Shown here: positions 33,826 to 42,444 of the stretch, one piece after another
Layout: each line of letters begins with the position of its first letter
How positions within the stretch are numbered: position 1 is the stretch's first letter
NCBI GenBank assembly: GCA_013360875.1
Contig: JABWAU010000011.1
Coordinates: forward strand, 1-52,031
Source: Anaerolineales bacterium
Lineage (GTDB): Bacteria > Chloroflexota > Anaerolineae > Anaerolineales > Villigracilaceae
Direction of reading: 5' to 3'
DNA length: 52,031 nt
Program-made: the position numbers and the translations under genes
The notes under the pieces: model-generated
Told to the model about the DNA's origin: nothing
Databases searched by the model: none
Seen by the model: only the letters and a program-made list of their open reading frames with translations

Positions 33826-35784
33826 TCAAACCGACGGCGAACTGCGCTTCAGACTTACGACGAATTTGGTCCCCTGACCAAGGGCGCTCTCCACGCTGAT
33901 GCTTCCCCCCAGTTCCTCCACGATGGATTTCACGATGTACAACCCGATGCCGCTGCCGGGGATCTCGGCGATGGTGACATTTTTGGCGCGATAGAAACGC
34001 TCGAACAGATGAGGGATCGCTTCGGGAGGGATGCCCAAGCCATGGTCCGAAACGATGACCGATACGTCGTTCTCCGTTTGCGTCACGTCAATTTCGACCG
34101 ACGCGCCTTCCGGCGAAAACTTGACGGCGTTATTGATGAGGTTGATGAAGACTTGCTGCAATCCGCTTTTATCCCCGAGGATGTGGATATTCTCCTCCGG
34201 CGCGTTGAGCTGCAGGGAGACCTTTTTCTTGCCTGCAATCGGCTTCACCGCCCGAATCGACTCCTCCAGCACGGGGATCAAGTCCAGCGGTTCGCGTTCG
34301 AGTTTCATCATGCCGCTTTCGAGGCGTCCTGCAATCAACAGGCGGTCTATCAGAATCTTCTGGCGGTTCAGTTCGCTGGTCAATATCTGCCAGTATTCCT
34401 GCAACTCCTCGGGCGTTCCGCCGCCTTGGATCAGTTCGATCATCAGGATCGCGGAGGTCAACGGGGTGCGCAGTTCGTGAGAGGCGCGGTTGATGAAGTC
34501 GGATTTGAGTTCGTTCAATTTCTCCTGTTCGGTCACGTCACGGATCAGGATCAGGGCTTCCCTGGCGCTGATCGGATGCAGGCGGGATTCGTACACGACG
34601 TTGCTGTTTGGGAGGCGGAATCCTTCCAGCCAGTGCGATTTTTCGAAAGCGTTTGCGTTGACGCTTCCGACGATATTTTTCACGACGTCCTGAGGCCAGA
34701 TGGCGGATAGTTTTTTACCGGAGATCATATCGCGATGGAGGTAGAGCGGATGATCGGGATGCGCGCTATAATCCAGGATGTTCCCTTCGATGTCAATGCG
34801 GATGAGCAGGTCGGGAATGGTGTTGAGGATGATGCGATTCCGCATTTCGCTCAGGCGGATGGTCTCCTCGTAGCGGTTGCGCTGCAACGCGGAACCGAGC
34901 AGATTTGCCGCGGTCTGGATCGCGTCGCGCTCCGATTGGATCCACGAGAGGCTATCCCTCTGGTCGAACAATCCCAGGAATCCCCACGAACCCAGCGTCC
35001 CCTGGATGGGAACGATGGCGAAGGATGGCGCGGAGGCGCGCGTCGTTCCGTCCGCGCCGGCGGAGTTCGAAAAGAATCCGCCCGGCGTATCGAGGATGGA
35101 GGGGAGGAACGGCGTGATCGCGCCAGTCAGGTCGAAATCGGCGGCGTCCTGCTGCTTCCATTGATATTGGATGTTGACGTCGGGTTTGGTGGAGAAGGTG
35201 TTGACCTCGAAGATGGCACAACAGGAAACGCCGATCACCCGCCCCAGCGATTCCAGCACTTCAGGGATTTTGGTCTCGATGTTCGACGTGCGGAGGAGGC
35301 GCACGGTCGCGTCGCTGATCGCCGAGAGGATGAGCGAGTGTCGTTTGAGCGCCTGTTCGGCTCGTTTCCGTTCGGAGATGTCCCGCGCGATGCTTTGGAT
35401 GTAGGCGGGCTCGTTCCTCTCGTTGTAGACGATGGAGGCGCTGATCTCGACGGGGAGCGTCGCGCCGTCCTTTCGTTTGAGGATGCGTTCGTACAGGCGG
35501 GAGCTGTCGTCGTTGAAGGTGACGTGTCCCAGTTCGTCGTCGAGAGACATGATGTCGCCGACCGGCATGCCGATCAATTCGTCTTCTTCGAATCCCAACA
35601 AACTCAACGCCTGCTGGTTTGCGGCGATGCAGCGCAGGTCCAGCCCGATGATGAACACACATTCCCCGGTCTGTTCGAAGAGGGCGCGATAGTGCAGGTC
35701 GTCGCCCCATTTGTTGTCGGTTTTTTTCACCGCCGCCTCTGTTTCGATGAAGAATTTTTCCAACGGAATGGTCTCATCAACCAT
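33826..35784 (-). CDS. PAS-GAF-PAS sensor histidine kinase, last gene of the FHA operon
   Basis: The 652-residue soluble kinase has a PAS domain with PAC end (about residues 25-140, F-E-Q-T-G-E-C-V-F-I-I-G), a GAF-like domain (about 165-310), and a second PAS (about 320-415, I-P-D-L-L-I-R-I-D-I). The HisKA domain has the phosphoacceptor His in R-A-S-H-E-L-R-T-P-L. The HATPase_c domain has N-L-I-N-N-A-V-K-F-S, D-H-G-L-G-I-P and G-S-G-I-G-L-Y-I. It lacks membrane segments. Its start overlaps the previous gene by eight bases, so it is co-translated with it. Confidence 0.92.
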   Translation of the reverse strand: MVDETIPLEKFFIETEAAVKKTDNKWGDDLHYRALFEQTGECVFIIGLDLRCIAANQQALSLLGFEEDELIGMPVGDIMSLDDELGHVTFNDDSSRLYERILKRKDGATLPVEISASIVYNERNEPAYIQSIARDISERKRAEQALKRHSLILSAISDATVRLLRTSNIETKIPEVLESLGRVIGVSCCAIFEVNTFSTKPDVNIQYQWKQQDAADFDLTGAITPFLPSILDTPGGFFSNSAGADGTTRASAPSFAIVPIQGTLGSWGFLGLFDQRDSLSWIQSERDAIQTAANLLGSALQRNRYEETIRLSEMRNRIILNTIPDLLIRIDIEGNILDYSAHPDHPLYLHRDMISGKKLSAIWPQDVVKNIVGSVNANAFEKSHWLEGFRLPNSNVVYESRLHPISAREALILIRDVTEQEKLNELKSDFINRASHELRTPLTSAILMIELIQGGGTPEELQEYWQILTSELNRQKILIDRLLIAGRLESGMMKLEREPLDLIPVLEESIRAVKPIAGKKKVSLQLNAPEENIHILGDKSGLQQVFINLINNAVKFSPEGASVEIDVTQTENDVSVIVSDHGLGIPPEAIPHLFERFYRAKNVTIAEIPGSGIGLYIVKSIVEELGGSISVESALGQGTKFVVSLKRSSPSV

Positions 35785-36913
35785 AGACGATGTCCTGGGG
35801 TCTCCGGTTGGGAAGCATCGCCCGCACGCGGCAGCCTTTGGGAGCGTCGAGGATCTCGAGCGTTCCGCCCATGTTTTCGAACACGGCGCGCGCGATGGTC
35901 AAGCCCACCCCCAAACCTTCGTGTTCCCGGTTGTCTCCCTGGCTGATCTGGTAATACCGCTCGAATACCTTTTCCCGCAACTCCGACGGGATGCCCGGTC
36001 CTTCGTCCTGCACGGTCACGATCGCACCTCCGTCTGCGCCCGACTCGACCGTCAGCTTCACCCTGCCGTTTTGGGGACTGAACTTGAAGGCGTTATCCAC
36101 AAGGTGCAAAATGGCGCGGGTGAATTCGGCGCGTGGCGCGAAGATGCCGGTTCGCGCAGAGACCTCCTGGATGAGTTCGAGATTCTTCGACGCGTACCTT
36201 TCCAACCTCTTTCGCACCGGCAGAAGGATGTGGTTCTCCACATCAATGGTCTGTCGAATGCGATTGAGGTCGCCGTGGTCAATGTTGGTCAGCAGGATGA
36301 AATCGGTCACGAGCGATTCCAGCCGGTCCACGCTGGAGAGCGCCATGCGGATGAAGCGGATCTGTTCCTCGGGGGTGTCGAATTTGTTGGTCACCACCAT
36401 TTCGAGCGGCATGATGATGTTGGTGAGGGGCGTGCGCAGTTCGTGGTGGAAATTTTGCAGGATCTCCCGCTTCAACCGTTCCATGTTCTGTTGAGCGATC
36501 TCCTGCATCTGTTCGCGCCCGCGAGCTTGTTCGCGCTCCACGCGCCGCAGGACGGCTTCGATGCGCGCCAGCAGTTCGTCGGGGACGTAGGGCTTCGTGA
36601 CGTAATCGTCAGCGCCGTCGCGGATGCCGGTCACTTTGTCCGCCACCCCGCTTCGGGCGGTGAGGAAGATGAAGGGAATGGAAGCCAGTTGCGGGTCCTG
36701 ACTCATGAGCCGCCGCATCTCGAATCCGTTGGGCGGGGGCATCATCACGTCCGAGAGGATGAGGTCGGGAAGGATCTCCTTCGCTTTGTTCAAGCCTTCA
36801 TGTCCGTCGTTGGCGGTGGTCACGCGGTATCCGTGACGTTTGATCAAAGCCGCTAATCCGAGCCGCAATGCGGGTTCGTCGTCAATAATAAGGATGGAGG
36901 GTGTCTTATCCAT
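35777..36913 (-). CDS. Hybrid receiver-histidine kinase
   Basis: The 378-residue protein has an N-terminal receiver (acidic I-I-D-D-E, phosphoacceptor in L-S-D-V-M-M-P-P, Thr in F-L-T-A-R, Lys in T-K-P-Y). This is followed directly by HisKA with N-F-H-H-E-L-R-T-P-L and HATPase_c with H-L-V-D-N-A-F-K-F-S, D-E-G-P-G-I-P and G-L-G-V-G-L-T-I. A receiver feeding a kinase suggests that phosphorylation of the receiver controls the kinase. The ATG at 36913 is preceded by GGAAG and overlaps the FHA stop by eight bases. The frame is open to 36940. Confidence 0.92.
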   Translation of the reverse strand: MDKTPSILIIDDEPALRLGLAALIKRHGYRVTTANDGHEGLNKAKEILPDLILSDVMMPPPNGFEMRRLMSQDPQLASIPFIFLTARSGVADKVTGIRDGADDYVTKPYVPDELLARIEAVLRRVEREQARGREQMQEIAQQNMERLKREILQNFHHELRTPLTNIIMPLEMVVTNKFDTPEEQIRFIRMALSSVDRLESLVTDFILLTNIDHGDLNRIRQTIDVENHILLPVRKRLERYASKNLELIQEVSARTGIFAPRAEFTRAILHLVDNAFKFSPQNGRVKLTVESGADGGAIVTVQDEGPGIPSELREKVFERYYQISQGDNREHEGLGVGLTIARAVFENMGGTLEILDAPKGCRVRAMLPNRRPQDIVYG

Positions 36914-37307
36914 GTGTGTTCTTCCTGCCGGGCGGATCATCCTGGTGCAGGCTTTGTGTCGTTCCCAAAGCCTTGCCGGTGATCTTGGGACTGTTGTTCA
37001 CGAACATCATGTTGATGTTCGCGAGCGAGATCAGGTCGCCGGAATTCAGCACGCAGCGGTCAATCTTCTTGCTGTTTACGAATGTTCCGCTGGTGGAATC
37101 CTTGTCGTACAACACGTATGCCCCGTCCTCCTGGACGATCTCGGCGTGGAATCGGGAGAGGAATTCCTCGTGAAATACGATGTCATTCTCCAGTTGACGC
37201 CCAAGCGTGGTGACCTTTTTTTTCAAGGGAATGATCTGCCTGTTTACGATCAGGAAAACGCCCTGTTCGTAGGAGGGGAGGTGATTTGACGACTCTTTTT
37301 CTTTCAT
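36906..37307 (-). CDS. FHA-domain protein
   Basis: The 133-residue protein is one FHA domain with short tails. It has T-L-G-R-Q-L-E-N-D-I (Gly-Arg, about 34-43), S-R-F-H-A-E-I (the Ser-Arg-x-His phosphothreonine pocket) and the S-T-S-G-T-F-V-N turn. FHA domains bind phosphothreonine peptides, so this hints at Ser/Thr kinase input into the two His kinases it is co-transcribed with. The ATG at 37307 starts the predicted domain region. The frame is open further upstream, but no ribosome site supports that. The gap 37308-37654 holds the operon's upstream region and two repeats. Confidence 0.88.
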   Translation of the reverse strand: MKEKESSNHLPSYEQGVFLIVNRQIIPLKKKVTTLGRQLENDIVFHEEFLSRFHAEIVQEDGAYVLYDKDSTSGTFVNSKKIDRCVLNSGDLISLANINMMFVNNSPKITGKALGTTQSLHQDDPPGRKNTHG

Positions 37308-37480
37308 ACCGACATGATATATCCATATTTCCCGGTAAAAAATACGGGTTTTCCCCACCTCCCGCCTGACAGTTTGGTTAATGCAGTTTGCCCGTACCGC
37401 AACATTCATATTGCCTGGCAAATGCGGGAGCGTGGTCTCGCGGTACTGCGTAAGAAAGTGTTTTCAAACTACTCGCCTTG

Positions 37481-37580
37481 CGCGTAAGCGACGTTCTCTA
37501 ACGTCCGCTGCGGCTTTTTGATATCCGGTTTTTTGGGTTTTTTTCCGTGCGTCTCCGTGCCATCCGTGCCGTCCGTGTCC
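37481..37580. repeat. Hairpin repeat copy 3 and a CCGTG-rich direct repeat
   Basis: GACGTT and AACGTC with CTCT between (37490-37505) resemble the repeat at 15159. Next comes a T-rich part (37515-37545), then repeated CCGTGCGTCT-CCGTGCCAT-CCGTGCCGT-CCGTGT units (37545-37579). These lie between the divergent FHA operon and obgE. Confidence 0.55.
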
Positions 37581-37641
37581 AGAATCACGGGAATTCCCGG
37601 AGAGCCGAAAATACGATGCAATGCGTAATCGAAGAATGGGA

Positions 37642-37647
37642 TAGAAT
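37642..37647 (+). promoter_or_regulatory. Candidate leaderless -10 box of obgE
   Basis: TAGAAT lies seven bases before the obgE ATG at 37655, and there is no Shine-Dalgarno sequence. A good -35 box was not found. The flanking GGGAT and ATCCC are complementary. Confidence 0.4.
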
Positions 37648-37654
37648 AAATCCC

Positions 37655-38920
37655 ATGTTCATTGACCAGGTAGAAATCCACGTTCGGTCCGGCAAGGGCG
37701 GCGACGGCATGGTGCATTTTCGCCGCGAGAAATACGTGCCGCGCGGCGGACCCGACGGCGGCGACGGCGGCAAAGGCGGCGACGTGATCTTCGAAGTCAA
37801 GTCCACGCTCAACACGCTTTCGTCGTTCCGGCAAAATCAAAAATTCAAAGCAGAGGAGGGCGCGCGCGGCGGTCCCTCGCAAATGACCGGGCGGAACGGC
37901 AAAGACCTCGTCATTCACGTTCCGCCCGGCACGGTCATCTTCGACGCGGACACGGGCAGCCTCATCGGCGACCTGACCCAGCCCGGCCAGCAATTGACCG
38001 TCTGCAAAGGCGGGCGCGGCGGACGCGGAAATCAGCATTTTGCGACTTCGCGGAACCAGGCGCCTCGCACCGCCGAAAAGGGCGAACCCTACGAGGAGAA
38101 ACGCCTCAGGCTGGAATTGAAACTGATCGCCGACATTGGGCTGATCGGCGTCCCGAATGCCGGCAAATCCACACTGCTCTCGGCATTGACGAACGCCAAA
38201 CCGAAGATCGCGCCGTATCCGTTCACCACGCTGGAGCCGAACCTCGGAGTCGCGTATATTGACGACGATACGACCGTCGTCCTGGCGGACATCCCCGGTC
38301 TGATCGAGGGCGCGTCGCACGGAGCGGGACTCGGTCACGATTTTTTGCGTCACGTTCAACGCACGCGGGTATTGATCCATTTGCTCGATGGATTATCCGA
38401 AGACCCGCTCGCGGATTACAGCCAGATCAATACCGAGTTATCCCTCTTCGATCCGAATTTGGGGAAAAAGCCCCAGATAGTGGCGCTCAATAAGGTGGAC
38501 CAGCCTGAAGTCCGGGAAAGACTCGTAAAGATCCAGAAGGAATTCAAAAAGCGCAAAGTGGAGTTCATATCCATCTCCGCGTTGGCGCGCACAAACACAC
38601 GCGATTTATTGATCAAAGCCCATCAGACATTGCAGGATGCGCCGATCCCCGAAGTGTTTGAAATGCCGGCGCCGGTTTACAAGCCGAAGGAGGACCCGCG
38701 CGAATTCGAGATCACGCGTGAGGGGGCGCGCGAATGGCGCATCAGGGGAATTGCCATCGAACGCGCCGCAAAGATGACCTATTGGGAGCACGACGGTTCC
38801 GTGAGACGTTTTCAAAGGGTGCTGGACGCGCTCGGCATAAAAGACGCGTTGCGTAAGGCAGGCGTTCAGGACGGCGATACTGTCTCGATTGATGAGTTCG
38901 AGTTGGAGTGGCAGGAGTGA
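37655..38920 (+). CDS. obgE: Obg family GTPase
   Basis: The 421-residue protein has the glycine-rich Obg fold (residues about 1-155: G-G-D-G-M-V-H-F-R-R-E-K-Y and G-G-P-D-G-G-D-G-G-K-G). The GTPase domain has G-V-P-N-A-G-K-S-T-L (about 165-174), D-I-P-G-L-I-E-G and N-K-V-D. The C-terminal OCT domain follows (about 345-421). Obg assists 50S ribosome assembly and links GTP level to growth. The frame is open from 37547, but the ATG at 37655 begins at the usual M-F-I-D-Q. The ABC permease follows after 4 bp, so the genes are co-transcribed. Confidence 0.95.
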   Translation: MFIDQVEIHVRSGKGGDGMVHFRREKYVPRGGPDGGDGGKGGDVIFEVKSTLNTLSSFRQNQKFKAEEGARGGPSQMTGRNGKDLVIHVPPGTVIFDADTGSLIGDLTQPGQQLTVCKGGRGGRGNQHFATSRNQAPRTAEKGEPYEEKRLRLELKLIADIGLIGVPNAGKSTLLSALTNAKPKIAPYPFTTLEPNLGVAYIDDDTTVVLADIPGLIEGASHGAGLGHDFLRHVQRTRVLIHLLDGLSEDPLADYSQINTELSLFDPNLGKKPQIVALNKVDQPEVRERLVKIQKEFKKRKVEFISISALARTNTRDLLIKAHQTLQDAPIPEVFEMPAPVYKPKEDPREFEITREGAREWRIRGIAIERAAKMTYWEHDGSVRRFQRVLDALGIKDALRKAGVQDGDTVSIDEFELEWQE

Positions 38921-38924
38921 TCTT

Positions 38925-40643
38925 ATGGGCTTGTTTCAAAGCGCCCTGCCGCCCAGGGAACGCATGGAACGATCCTTCACTTGGGGGGATGTGGTCGTCA
39001 TTCTTTTCATTGCCGTTCTCCTGTATGGAGGCGTGCGGCTTGCGTTCGCACTGCCGTCCAGTTTGGAAGGTCCGCAAATCTCTTTGGAGCCGGGCGCGCT
39101 TCCGCGTTACACTTTGTTTTCGCTGGGACGCATGGCGGCGGCGTACGCGCTTTCATTGCTGTTCACGCTGACCTACGGGCGCGCCGCGGCGTACAACCGC
39201 CGCGCCGAAGCCATCCTGATGCCCCTGTTGGACGTGTTGCAAAGCGTGCCCATCCTGTCGTTTCTCCCGGTGGTGCTTCTTGGCTTGAGCGCCATTCTTC
39301 CACAAAACATCGCCGCCGAGATCGCTTCCATCGTGCTGATCTTTACCAGCCAGGTATGGAACATGACCTTCGGCTGGTATCAATCGTTGACCACCATCCC
39401 CAGGGAACTGAGGGAAGCCAGTGCCATATTTCGCCTCAACGCCTGGTTGAAATTCAAACGCCTCGAACTGCCGTTCTCCACCATCAGCCTGATCTGGAAC
39501 AGCATGATGTCGTGGGCAGGCGGATGGTTCTTTCTGATGGCGGCGGAGATCTTCACCGTCGGCACACGCGACTTCCGCCTGCCTGGGCTGGGCGCGTATC
39601 TTCACGAAGCCGCCAACCAGGGGAATTTCCGCGCCATCGGGTTTGGATTGACCGCCCTGATCCTGACCGTCGTCGCGCTCGACCAGTTCGTCTGGCGTCC
39701 GCTGCTGGCATGGTCGGACCGCTTTAAAGTGGAGATGACGGAGGGTGAGCATCCGCCTACTTCGTGGTTCTACGACCTGATCCACACTTCGCGATTGTTT
39801 TTGTGGGCAAGTTCGCTGTTGAAAAACCTGTCCGAGAGATTCGATCAATGGATTGTCCGTCGCGCGCCCATAAAAGATGACGGGGAGGGGGAGGAAGGAA
39901 CGGATTGGAAAACGATCCTGTTCCTTGTCGCGTTCAGCGGTGTGATCCTTTACGGCGGATATCGTTCCGCGCTCATGCTGGTCTCGATCCCGCTGGCGCA
40001 ATGGGCGCAGATGGGAATCGGCGTGCTGGCGACATTCCTGCGCGTGACCGTCTCCCTGTTGCTCGCGCTGGCATGGACAATTCCCGTCGGTGTCGCCATC
40101 GGGATGAATCGCCGCGTCGCCGCCGCGCTCCAGCCCATCGTCCAGGTGACGGCGGCGATCCCGGCGACGGCGGTCTTTCCCGTCATTCTGCTGGTCTTCA
40201 TCAAACTGCCGGGCGGGCTGAACGCTGCCGCCATCCTCCTGATGCTGATGGGCACGCAATGGTATCTCCTGTTCAATATCATCGCCGGCGCGAGCGCCAT
40301 CCCGCAGGATTTGAAATACACCTCCGCCCTGCTGGGACTCTCACACCGGGAAAGGTGGCGCACATTGATCCTGCCCGCGCTGTTTCCCTACATCATCACC
40401 GGCGCGATCACAGCTGGCGGCGGCGCGTGGAACGCCAGCATCGTCGCGGAGTACGCGCATTTCAATGAACAGACCCTGTTCACCACCGGAATCGGTTCGT
40501 TGATCTCGCAGGCGACGGCGAAGGGAGATTATCCGTTATTGCTGGCTTCCACGCTCGTCATGGTATTGGCTGTGATCCTTATCAACCGATTGTTCTGGCG
40601 GCGGATGTACCTGATCGCCGGGGAAAAGTATCGAATGGAGTAG
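38925..40643 (+). CDS. Fused two-domain ABC permease of the NitT/TauT type
   Basis: The 572-residue protein contains two binding-protein-dependent permease domains in one chain. The first covers residues about 60-270 with the EAA loop E-L-R-E-A-S-A-I-F-R-L-N-A-W. The second covers about 365-565 with D-L-K-Y-T-S-A-L-L-G-L-S-H-R-E-R-W. A charged linker (D-D-G-E-G-E-E-G-T) joins them. It forms the channel for an ABC importer together with the downstream ATPase. The ATG has AGGAG seven bases upstream. No substrate-binding protein gene occurs in the window. Confidence 0.9.
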   Translation: MGLFQSALPPRERMERSFTWGDVVVILFIAVLLYGGVRLAFALPSSLEGPQISLEPGALPRYTLFSLGRMAAAYALSLLFTLTYGRAAAYNRRAEAILMPLLDVLQSVPILSFLPVVLLGLSAILPQNIAAEIASIVLIFTSQVWNMTFGWYQSLTTIPRELREASAIFRLNAWLKFKRLELPFSTISLIWNSMMSWAGGWFFLMAAEIFTVGTRDFRLPGLGAYLHEAANQGNFRAIGFGLTALILTVVALDQFVWRPLLAWSDRFKVEMTEGEHPPTSWFYDLIHTSRLFLWASSLLKNLSERFDQWIVRRAPIKDDGEGEEGTDWKTILFLVAFSGVILYGGYRSALMLVSIPLAQWAQMGIGVLATFLRVTVSLLLALAWTIPVGVAIGMNRRVAAALQPIVQVTAAIPATAVFPVILLVFIKLPGGLNAAAILLMLMGTQWYLLFNIIAGASAIPQDLKYTSALLGLSHRERWRTLILPALFPYIITGAITAGGGAWNASIVAEYAHFNEQTLFTTGIGSLISQATAKGDYPLLLASTLVMVLAVILINRLFWRRMYLIAGEKYRME

Positions 40644-40646
40644 ATT

Positions 40647-41966
40647 ATGGATTCGACGAACACAGACAATCCCCTGCTCAAACTGCGTCACGTCCAACAG
40701 ATATTCACCAGCGGGCAGCGACGCTTCACGGCAGTACAGGACGTGAACCTGACGGTTTTCGAGGGGGAGTTTGTCGCCCTGCTGGGTCCTTCCGGCTGCG
40801 GTAAAAGCACGCTTTTACGGATCATCACGGGACTGCAAAAGCCATCCGAAGGCAGGGTGCTTTACCGCGATCAACTTCTGCGCGGGGTCAATCCGCACGC
40901 GACCATCGTCTTTCAAACCTTCGCGCTGTTTCCCTGGCTGACTGTCCTGGAGAACGTGGAACTGGCGCTCAAAGCCCGTAATGTTCCCCCCGACATCCGC
41001 ACGCCTCGCTCTCTGGACCTGATTGACCGCGTCGGCTTGGACGGCTTCGAGACCGCCTATCCGCGTGAACTCTCCGGCGGAATGCGCCAAAAAGTCGGAT
41101 TTGCCCGCGCCATGGCGGTGGAACCGGAACTGCTCTGCCTCGATGAGCCGTTCTCCGCGCTGGACGTGTTGAGCGCCGAATCCCTGCGCGGCGAATTGTT
41201 GGAATTGTGGACAAGCGGAAGCATCCCCACCAAAGCCATTCTGATGGTCAGCCACAATATCGAGGAAGCCGTCTTCATGGCGGACCGCATCGTCGTCATG
41301 GACAAGGAGCCGGGGCGCATCCTCTCCGAACTGAAGGTGGAATTGACGCATCCGCGTCAGCGCAAGTCGGAGGAATTCCAGAAAGTTGTGGACGAAGTAT
41401 ATGCCATGCTTGCGGGACAGACCGAACCTGAACTCATCGAGTTGGGAACCGCCCCGGGCGAGCCCGGGCGCACGCGCGTCCTGCCGCAGGTCACGATCAC
41501 CGACCTGGCTGGTCTGCTCGAGCATCTGTCCGAACTACCCAACGACCGCGCCGACATTTATCGTTTGACGGAGGAACTCGGCATTGACTCCAACCACCTC
41601 TTCAATCTCACGGAAGCCGCGGAAATTCTGGGATTTGCGACCGTCGCGAAAGGCGATATCCTCCTGACGCCGCTCGGCGAGACCTTTGCCGAAGCCAGCA
41701 TCCTGGCGCGCAAGGAGATCTTCGCCACACGCATCCGCCGCCTGCCCCTGGTGCGTTGGTTGACGAACATGCTGACCCATTCTGAAAACCGTTCCCTTGC
41801 ATGGGACGTGATCCAGACCGCGCTCGAACTGGAGTTCCCACCCGAAGAAGCAGGAAAACAACTTGACACCCTCATCAACTGGGGACGGTACGCGGAGTTG
41901 ATCTCCTATAACGACGACAGGGAACAAGTCTATCTCGAAACGCAATCTCAGCCGCAAAAGGTTTGA
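40647..41966 (+). CDS. NitT/TauT-like ABC ATPase with AAA-associated C-domain
   Basis: The 439-residue protein has a complete ABC domain: Walker A G-P-S-G-C-G-K-S-T (about residue 47), signature L-S-G-G-M-R-Q (about 140), and Walker B L-L-C-L-D-E-P-F-S-A-L-D. A C-terminal domain of about 170 residues follows (Q-V-T-I-T-D-L-A-G-L-L-E-H-L to Q-V-Y-L-E-T), matching the AAA-associated domain of some nitrate/sulfonate-type ATPases. This domain may be regulatory. It is 3 bp from the permease gene. The transported substrate is unknown. Confidence 0.92.
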   Translation: MDSTNTDNPLLKLRHVQQIFTSGQRRFTAVQDVNLTVFEGEFVALLGPSGCGKSTLLRIITGLQKPSEGRVLYRDQLLRGVNPHATIVFQTFALFPWLTVLENVELALKARNVPPDIRTPRSLDLIDRVGLDGFETAYPRELSGGMRQKVGFARAMAVEPELLCLDEPFSALDVLSAESLRGELLELWTSGSIPTKAILMVSHNIEEAVFMADRIVVMDKEPGRILSELKVELTHPRQRKSEEFQKVVDEVYAMLAGQTEPELIELGTAPGEPGRTRVLPQVTITDLAGLLEHLSELPNDRADIYRLTEELGIDSNHLFNLTEAAEILGFATVAKGDILLTPLGETFAEASILARKEIFATRIRRLPLVRWLTNMLTHSENRSLAWDVIQTALELEFPPEEAGKQLDTLINWGRYAELISYNDDREQVYLETQSQPQKV

Positions 41967-41996
41967 ATTTTTCGATCTGTGGAATCAGGAGCAGAC

Positions 41997-42434
41997 ATGA
42001 CCCCCGCACGACAACGCGCCTTGATCCTTGGCATGATCCTCATTGGGTTCGCAATCGCCGCGGTCTTCGGTTTGCGCGCCCTTCATGCCTTCAGGCAATT
42101 CCGCGGACATCCTCCGCCGCCCATCGCCGCATCGAACATGGAGCGCGTCGAAACGGACGTGGAGTTGATCCGCGGCTGGATGACCGTACCGTATGTTTCC
42201 AGGATGTACAACGTTCCGCCGGGGCTGCTCTTCGATGCGCTTGGAATTTCCCCAATCGGCAATGGCGAAAAAAGCCTCGAACAACTGAACGAGGAATATT
42301 ATCCGCAGGCGGACGACTTTGTCATCGCCAGCGTCAAAGCCGCCATCCTTGAATACCAGGCGCGGGACACGCCCGTCGCGACCCCCGTTCCCCACAATCC
42401 ACCCATTCGACCCATAGGACCCATCCCTCCATAG
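41997..42434 (+). CDS. Small single-pass membrane protein with HTH-like domain
   Basis: The 145-residue protein has one N-terminal membrane helix (about residues 8-28, A-L-I-L-G-M-I-L-I-G-F-A-I-A-A-V-F-G). A short domain V-P-Y-V-S-R-M-Y-N-V-P-P-G-L-L-F-D-A-L-G-I resembles a helix-turn-helix-like fold. The tail is Pro-rich (P-P-I-R-P-I-G-P-I-P-P). The ATG at 41997 has AGGAG five bases before it. No family was named with confidence. It is co-transcribed with the ABC genes and dedA, so it may serve that membrane system. Confidence 0.7.
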   Translation: MTPARQRALILGMILIGFAIAAVFGLRALHAFRQFRGHPPPPIAASNMERVETDVELIRGWMTVPYVSRMYNVPPGLLFDALGISPIGNGEKSLEQLNEEYYPQADDFVIASVKAAILEYQARDTPVATPVPHNPPIRPIGPIPP

Positions 42435-42444
42435 GCCGAACTCC

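Noticed and set aside
39153-40259. Minus-strand frame of 368 codons
   Set aside because: It is a shadow of the ABC permease, rich in Gln, His and Arg without recognisable domains.
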